DNA of 64,000 nucleotides, taken from the NCBI GenBank assembly GCA_001643675.2, contig LSRY02000001.1, positions 429,501-493,500 on the forward strand, in the 5' to 3' direction. The stretch comes from Monocercomonoides exilis (lineage: Eukaryota; Preaxostyla; Oxymonadida; Polymastigidae). Under the pieces are notes generated by a model, which was not told the origin of the DNA, made no database searches, and saw nothing but the letters and a program-made list of their open reading frames with translations. Position 1 is the first letter of the stretch. The number at the start of each line of letters is the position of its first letter. Made by a program: the position numbers and the translations under genes. Below, in pieces: positions 59,501 to 64,000 of the stretch.

Positions 59501-60621
59501 TTTTCAGACCCTGGTTCACTGGGCTAAAAGGAGAAAATGTGTTAGGCGGAGACGGAAAGATGCTTCCATATAAACTTATTGTGAATGATCTTGGTACAAA
59601 TGACGTGTCCCAGCTGGCAATTTATGGCAGAAATAGTAATGTGAGTAATGAAAATCAACACAGAAATGATCTCAGCATCAAAACAAAGAAATTAAGCAGT
59701 TACATGATTGGTGGATTAGAAACAAAAGCAGAAGCAGATAATAAAGAAATTGAAGAAGAAAATTCTTTGTGCAAATGGAATTCGGGACTTGTTTATCTTC
59801 AAAATTCGATATCTTCGGGTTTCCATGACAGTTCATTCAAAGACATTAGTGAGGGTGCTTTATTATTAGAGGACTCAAAAGTCTACTTGGAAAATTGCAG
59901 CTTTATGGGCAATCATCCAATTGATGAAGGTTGGGAAAAATATCTGTCTTTACGGCACAATATTCAACTGACAGAAAATTGTGACCTATTTCAAATGTCC
60001 ATAGGTTCGTTAGCTTTTGGTAGCGATGGATTGGATGGAAAGCCATTTGGTATGCTTTCAAATGTTCTTGTGAATGGAAAGACAGCTAAAAACATGGATT
60101 CGTATTTTTTCACTCCTGTTTTGAAAAATGCAACAATGATTAAAAAGGCCAAGGGCAAAGTCGAGGAAGGAAAAGGCAGAATAATCGAATCAGATGAAGT
60201 AGCACAAGCTGTGATTCATGGGTCTTATCTGTTTCCATGTGGACTTACAGTTGAAGCATCACAGAAAAAGGCAGGACAAGAATTGAACTGGGTAAATTGT
60301 CCTGTGGTTGAATATGTTAGCGAGACGGAAATGAAGGTGAACATTCCCCAGTTACTGCTGGACAGAGATGATTATACATCAGTTATCTATCGTGTTTCAT
60401 ATCCGTGTGGTGTAATTGGCGGAGAAGTGAAACATTCAGAAAGTTCGATATTAATAAATCAGAAGAAAAATATATCAGAGTCGACATCCGTCATTATATA
60501 TATAGTTATTATTATTTCATCTGTATTTGCTGTGTTTTTCATTGCGATTGCGACTTTTATTTGCACTTTGTCGCGTAGAAAAAGGAGAGAATATAAGAAG
60601 ATCGAAGATCTGGAAAAGTGA
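56566..60621 (+). CDS. Three-module beta-helix receptor (1,351 aa)
   Basis: Intron-less frame from ATG 56566 with signal peptide (MILNTLSLFILLDCLLPRFF) to TGA 60621. Module-opening motifs lie near residue 55 (CGTETHPCKTI), 490 (CGKPEKAPCKML) and 858 (CGRKEEPCDSY). Between them are GG(G/A) turns typical of pectin-lyase-like solenoids (KGGGMMIG, EEGGGLLII, KSGGVQVIF). The membrane-proximal block shared with the other two receptors is present in diverged form (LRHNIQ, GSDGLDG, YFFTPVLK, GSYLFPCGL). One transmembrane helix (about 1306-1332) is followed by a short basic tail, RRKRREYKKIEDLEK, with YKKI as a possible sorting signal. It is the smallest complete member here and the best guide to the family's minimal plan. 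Extracellular ligand unknown. Confidence 0.87.
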   Translation: MILNTLSLFILLDCLLPRFFSFSEQRFGANWTAVDSVPTEIFISEKGEDSTDDCGTETHPCKTIGKGMELIEKGLEEETLKIVDSATIPYGFLFSKDFKLTLTTASKQGKRRNITFDLNELTTKGKFHLTNEKTLNMEHLNFNFLIFETKQYLPKDTDEESAVVLSKDVNADLTLRDCSIIINEWIDDYTTFSILRITDGKVLIDELEFLSDNYFLSKANLLHISENVELSKLNGLTIWKMKLDKECALKLPSSFALERSEIKNIERTSDGPALLEACSRAKEKVMITISKSLFYSVKSLESEKGSCFYFEMLHPESILNIFDTVISYGKATKGGGMMIGATKGKVFLESVVFLRCWASEEGGGLLIIDLSQMVGFECTNVSFEECQAKKSGGVQVIFGDEEIKGDAILFKNCLFINNEADIGGKDMTICCEGNADANKAPFDEKCFSTTTKNRVCVMKKEGSEIFHDEWLREDSLELNVDAENGVDSAECGKPEKAPCKMLKQAIVNSLPGKPFSIFTTEKCNKYDTEPIAIEDHHIEIRGKGHCAISLTTVLDETKAQQGEGLFNLKQGGYLELRGAEIKVDTTRKSGRDNGLFVCDGEDAKLLIYYDNVTSTDSNQSLNCVLIECKYGALDISQSIFEHFSSAFALILAVSSKDINIYQIVLDSISTTSDTQSVFTVLSGCQKISCSKGYFSNCNSIEHKIGGALYVEIGDCKSDKSFSDLNFTNCTCKSEQASANKRNFSSNEESKGGAIFIRSTDSAIEQLSIKFELVSFTNCSADKGQYIFISVPIGREQIGDDMFLFEMREIYGKENLILLEERNNGEIKIIDLLSDETNKLSYHSHHIFVGGNKVSNERTCGRKEEPCDSYRTAVLHLTKEVYAEFLTIGRVSIERPLLLEHPSVFSSVPDDYSSLTFSAKYDRGILQIGTKMNAGKFKAVFEPRSYLCLLFIDIEYPDAVEGDALDIIYTKNELKIFDAVFRPWFTGLKGENVLGGDGKMLPYKLIVNDLGTNDVSQLAIYGRNSNVSNENQHRNDLSIKTKKLSSYMIGGLETKAEADNKEIEEENSLCKWNSGLVYLQNSISSGFHDSSFKDISEGALLLEDSKVYLENCSFMGNHPIDEGWEKYLSLRHNIQLTENCDLFQMSIGSLAFGSDGLDGKPFGMLSNVLVNGKTAKNMDSYFFTPVLKNATMIKKAKGKVEEGKGRIIESDEVAQAVIHGSYLFPCGLTVEASQKKAGQELNWVNCPVVEYVSETEMKVNIPQLLLDRDDYTSVIYRVSYPCGVIGGEVKHSESSILINQKKNISESTSVIIYIVIIISSVFAVFFIAIATFICTLSRRKRREYKKIEDLEK

Positions 60622-62210
60622 AACAGTGAAAATGAAAAATCCATTTGTTTGGAATAATATGAACGTGAGAGACAATTTAGATGATGTGTTTTGCTAAAAA
60701 TAGATTTCTTAAATGAATTGATGTGATGAATTTGCCAAGCAATTTTAAAAATACTAAAAAAAAAAAATAGGCGCTTCCTTTTTCAAAGGAATTGGAAGAG
60801 TTTTCGTTCGATTTCCTAAATTGTAATGTATTTTTCTGTTATTTCTGTCCTGAAATTTCTTTGATAACAATATCATTTTCTGTGAAAAGATTGCAGATAA
60901 ATTGAATCTTTTCAATTTTTTCTTTTTTCTATTATTTCTTATTTTATTTTTTAAGTTCTGATCAATTTTTGTCTTTGAATATTCAGCTTTGATGAAAATA
61001 TATACAGTGATGGGGAAATGATAAATCTGTTTTTGATGTTTCCTCCTCTGTATTGCACTCATTGCAAAGGAAAGTTGCCACCCACTTTAGAGTTCTCACT
61101 TCCAAATTTTTATTCACATTCTAATTGTTTTCCTCCTTTTATTTTTAATTGAATTATAATTTCAATATTGTTGTTTAATGTTGCAACGTTAAAAACTTTC
61201 TCGACAGAGTGTTTATGAAATTTTCTGTGCAGCTCATTCTTTTGTATTTTTTTTTATTTTTTGATGTATTTTTCATCGATTATCTTTAATAAACTTTTGA
61301 GTCATTTTTAATTCCATTAAACTTGAAGATAATAGTGAAATTGAACAAATGATAACATCTCTATCTTCTTATGATATCAAGCAAATATTTGATTGCACTA
61401 GTGGACGAATAACAATCTTTATAACTTTTTTTACATTTGTTTATAACTTCTGAAAGAATAATGTGATTCTAAAGATTGTTTAATCAGCTTGAAGAAGGAA
61501 TGAAAAAATTTTCTGAAGAAACAAGAAATTGCTTAAAATTTTCCTAGGTACCTGAATCAGGTTCAAAGAGCATCAAGCTTTTATTCAATTAGAATCAATT
61601 ATACAATTTGGATGGATTCGTGCTTGTTCTCAAACTTAAAAATAGAAAAGAAGTGAAAAAAGAAAAAATGATGATAAAGGTGAAGAATGCTCATTTTCGG
61701 AAGACAACTTAACATTAGGCAACTTTTTTAATCGAATTTGCAATGAGAGAAAGCACTGAAGGTGTTGAAGAAAGGAAAGTTGGCTTTCATTCCAGAAGGC
61801 GAGTCAACAGCTGCAGAAGCATTGTTGCATGGTTGCAAATGAAAAACACTTTTTTCTCAAAGAAAACGCGCAATCCAATCAATCTGGTTGAAAAAAAATG
61901 AGGAAATGGGATTTATCTGAGTATTGAAGTACGTTGATTGAATCCCAAATAACAGCAAAAAAATTAGCAAACTCGTTCCATGATGCGGCACAAGAGCACG
62001 ATGGCGATAGCATTCGGCCTTTTTGTTCAGCAATTCCCTTTCATGAAGAAAATGTTTTTCCCGCCTGCTGAGCAAAAATCTCGTCAATGAACAGATTGAA
62101 GGAGAAGGAGAAGAAAATGTGTTGTCTGTAAAAATGCAGCTTGAAATGGATTCTCCCTGCAATTGACGGTCAACACAAAAAATGCTGTTATCTGAAATGG
62201 AAAAATGATA
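60622..62210. other. Intergenic, AT-rich, with repeat remnants
   Basis: No gene is supported. The dispersed repeat copy at 61670-61800 lies inside. The frames on the minus strand at 61857-62216 are not recognisable. Confidence 0.4.
61670..61800 (+). repeat. Dispersed repeat, copy 2
   Basis: Partner of 55915-56060: GATGATAAAGGTGAAGAATG, GAGAAAGCACTGAAGGTGTT and AGGAAAGTTGGCTTTC align in order. Slightly better preserved protein texture than copy 1, but still without an open frame. Confidence 0.45.
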
Positions 62211-62943
62211 CACCAAAAATTATTCAAAATCGAAAAACTTTCAACCAAAGTCGAAAAACTTTCAAACGAAATCGGAAATTATTATTCAAAGTCGGAAAAC
62301 TTTCATTCAAAGTCGAAAAACTTTCAATCAATATCGAAAGTTCGAAAAACTTCGAAGTTACAAAAAGATGACAAAAATCAATAAAAGTCAAAAAAACTTT
62401 GTGATTGTTAAAATATCAATGATATTTGTTATTTTAATGATTTTTCATGTTTTTTCCGATATTTTTCTTTGCTTTATTTTGTCCAATTACAAAATTTATA
62501 AATATGAGAGAAATACTGACACATTTTGATCTTATTTCAATTGAAAGAACACTGCTTTACAAAAGATTGGAAAAATTTATTTATTTATATTTTTTCTCAA
62601 TTAATGAGGAATGATGCACGCAATATCGGCTCTCTAATTTCGCGTTTTTTATATCAAAAAACTCATTTCTAATGGAAGGCAACAAATGTAATAACTTTTG
62701 TTTATTGTTTATTATTGAGTTTACTTTGGTTCAAAATCTTCAAAATTTGCAGAAATCAGCAACGCAAACATTGCAGATAATATTTCCGAAAACAAAAGAA
62801 TATCATTTTTCTTTTGTGGAATGCTTTTGATTAAACGTTTATTTTTTAGTGAAATTTTCGATTTCGTTTGAAAGTTTTTCGATTTCGTTTGCAACTTTTT
62901 CGATTTTGATTGAAAGTTTTTCGACTTTGAATTATTTTTGGTG
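62211..62943. mobile_element. Foldback MITE with tandem subterminal repeats
   Basis: Begins CACCAAAAATTATTCAAAAT and ends with its inverted partner (...GAATTATTTTTGGTG), with TA on both sides (62209-62210 and 62944-62945). Each end carries tandem, imperfect units of about 20-24 bp containing TCGAAAAACTTTCAA: about six units on the left (to 62355) and, inverted, about four on the right (from 62855). The 500-bp centre is AT-rich and has no transposase. TIR plus TA duplication point to a Tc1/mariner-driven MITE. Confidence 0.75.
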
Positions 62944-63256
62944 TAGAAAAACATGAAAAATAATCAGAATTGTATTTGTAATAAAAAATCTTCAAAAGAG
63001 CACATACACCCTCCCTATTGTAAATGCAGAAGATTGTTCAATCACAGATGATTCCATTCTTTTTTTCCATTGAATCTTACTGCTTCTTTCTCCATCATCC
63101 TTTTTTCCCACATCAACATCCTTCTTTCGATGTTGTTATCCACTTTTTTTCCCCGAAAAAAAAATCTCCGAACTTTTTTCTTTCTAATAATAGTTATTTG
63201 TATTCTTCTTCATATTATTCTTATCCAAATGCTTTTCAATTTTTCTCATTTTCTTA

Positions 63257-63420
63257 CCTTCTCCCAACTGAATACGGAAAATTTGTAATTCCCATCTGCT
63301 GACTGGATCTTGGCACAGCTTTTTTCTGATGTTCTCCTTAGAAAAGCAAAGAAATGATAATTATATAATTTACCAGGTTCATGTGCGGTAAGTGGGAACA
63401 AAGCATCCTGTTCAAAATGC
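63257..63420 (-). CDS. Possible internal exons of an unknown gene
   Basis: On the minus strand the stretch DALFPLTAHEPG ends at a GTAAAT donor (63373). After a 37-nt gap ending CTAAG it continues in frame from 63336 as EHQKKAVPRSSQQMGITNF and PYSVGRR, up to a second donor GTAAGA (63256). The two donor/acceptor pairs and the frame continuity are suggestive, but the intron is shorter than any other seen here and neither end of the gene could be found. Confidence 0.25.
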
Positions 63421-63802
63421 TTTTAAAAACGGAACTGCTCGTTTTTAAAAAAAGTTGTAAGAACATTAGGGATATTTTGACTGGTAAATTTTGTTTAATT
63501 CTAAGAATTGAATAGATGAACCATATTTGAAATTCGTAATAAAAACAAGGTGAGTTTTTTAACTATTTTTGTAAAATAAAACCCTTTCCAGCGATTTAGG
63601 TTCTTGTTTTAATTTATACTAGGCATAAGGGAACGATATGGGAGATTTCAAAACTCCTTAAAACATATTTATTAGAAATTAATATGATCACAAATCATCA
63701 TTATTCAAGTTTATGATCATCGGAAATGTGTGTGTATGAAAAAATATAAAAATATGAAAAATATATAAAAATATATGGCTCATCATCTGATGTTTTTTCT
63801 TC

Positions 63803-63930
63803 TTATGTCACCAGCCCTGTTGATTCTTCTACAATTTCTTCATCTCCCAAAAAATCTTCAATTTGAGAAATTTTGGAATTTTCATCTTCGACTTCCTCTT
63901 CATGAAGATTCTCTGCTGGCTTTTCCACCG
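63803..63930 (-). CDS. Possible acidic C-terminal exon of a gene entering from the right
   Basis: A minus-strand frame encodes EKPAENLHEEEVEDENS, KISQIEDFLGDEEIVEE and STGLVT, then TAA at 63803. The residue pattern is protein-like, but a TAA directly precedes it and no acceptor AG lies between, so it may be a remnant or be read differently. Confidence 0.22.
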
Positions 63931-64000
63931 TTTATTCTTAACGATTAAAGGTGAAATATCTAGAAATTGAAATTTCAAAGAAGTTTTTATTAGAAGCCTA

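Larger units (their letters stand above)
62944..64000. other. Right-edge region with few signals
   Basis: Mostly AT-rich. Two sets of possible minus-strand exons (listed separately) are the only coding hints. Confidence 0.4.

Noticed and set aside
62220-62355. CRISPR-like array of about 22-bp units
   Set aside because: Units are contiguous, imperfect and AT-rich without spacers, repeat inverted at the other end, and lie in a eukaryotic MITE.

Overview
The window is nuclear DNA of a protist, most likely an oxymonad flagellate close to Monocercomonoides. The reasons are: very large open frames made of right-handed beta-helix modules with a recurring Cys-Gly...Pro-Cys-Lys motif; short GT-AG introns (mostly 54-70 nt); a repeated family of small proteins containing a KQKIEEMNE-type motif that I recognise from that genus (recollection, not a search); and use of the standard code (an 11.6-kb frame without any in-frame TAA, TAG or TGA; real genes ending in TGA or TAA). 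Base composition is uneven, with a more GC-rich block at about 4.6-22 kb inside AT-rich DNA.

Layout. 0-4 kb: two decayed DIRS-like retroelement copies on the minus strand with hairpin-forming terminal repeats. 4.6-6 kb: first member (A) of the small paralogous family. 6.7-13.2 kb: a spindle-pole ASPM-like gene with split calponin-homology region and IQ-like repeats. 13.6-21.7 kb: a giant beta-helix surface protein with a cytoplasmic pseudokinase tail. 23.4-24.7 kb: a broken second family member (B). 25.8-31.7 kb (minus): an ATG5 gene, four exons, 1,899 residues, inflated by two Ser/Glu-rich inserts. 32.6-34.1 kb (minus): a nine-exon copine/RGLG-type von Willebrand A protein of 268 residues. 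34.4-35.5 kb: nested inverted repeats. 35.8-47.4 kb: a 3,871-residue beta-helix receptor. 48.1-48.5 and 49.4-49.8 kb: two copies of a tRNA-like element, the second lying exactly in an intron of family member C (49.0-50.8 kb, minus). 51.0-53.1 kb: a pogo-like DNA transposon with two nonsense codons. 53.6-54.8 kb: an unidentified decayed gene. 56.6-60.6 kb: a third beta-helix receptor. 62.2-62.9 kb: a foldback MITE. The right edge holds possible exons of a minus-strand gene.

Functionally the intact genes are housekeeping (autophagy conjugation, spindle, copine signalling) interleaved with a cell-surface receptor family and with mobile DNA. The most interesting observation is the 399-bp inverted-repeat element with an 8-bp target duplication inside family member C: its own terminal repeat supplies the GTAAG donor and the next AG downstream restores the reading frame, so it behaves like an introner (a transposon that makes an intron). 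The second is the giant ATG5 with the ATG12-acceptor lysine preserved. All exon boundaries were derived by hand from reading frame and conserved protein context and have no transcript support here.
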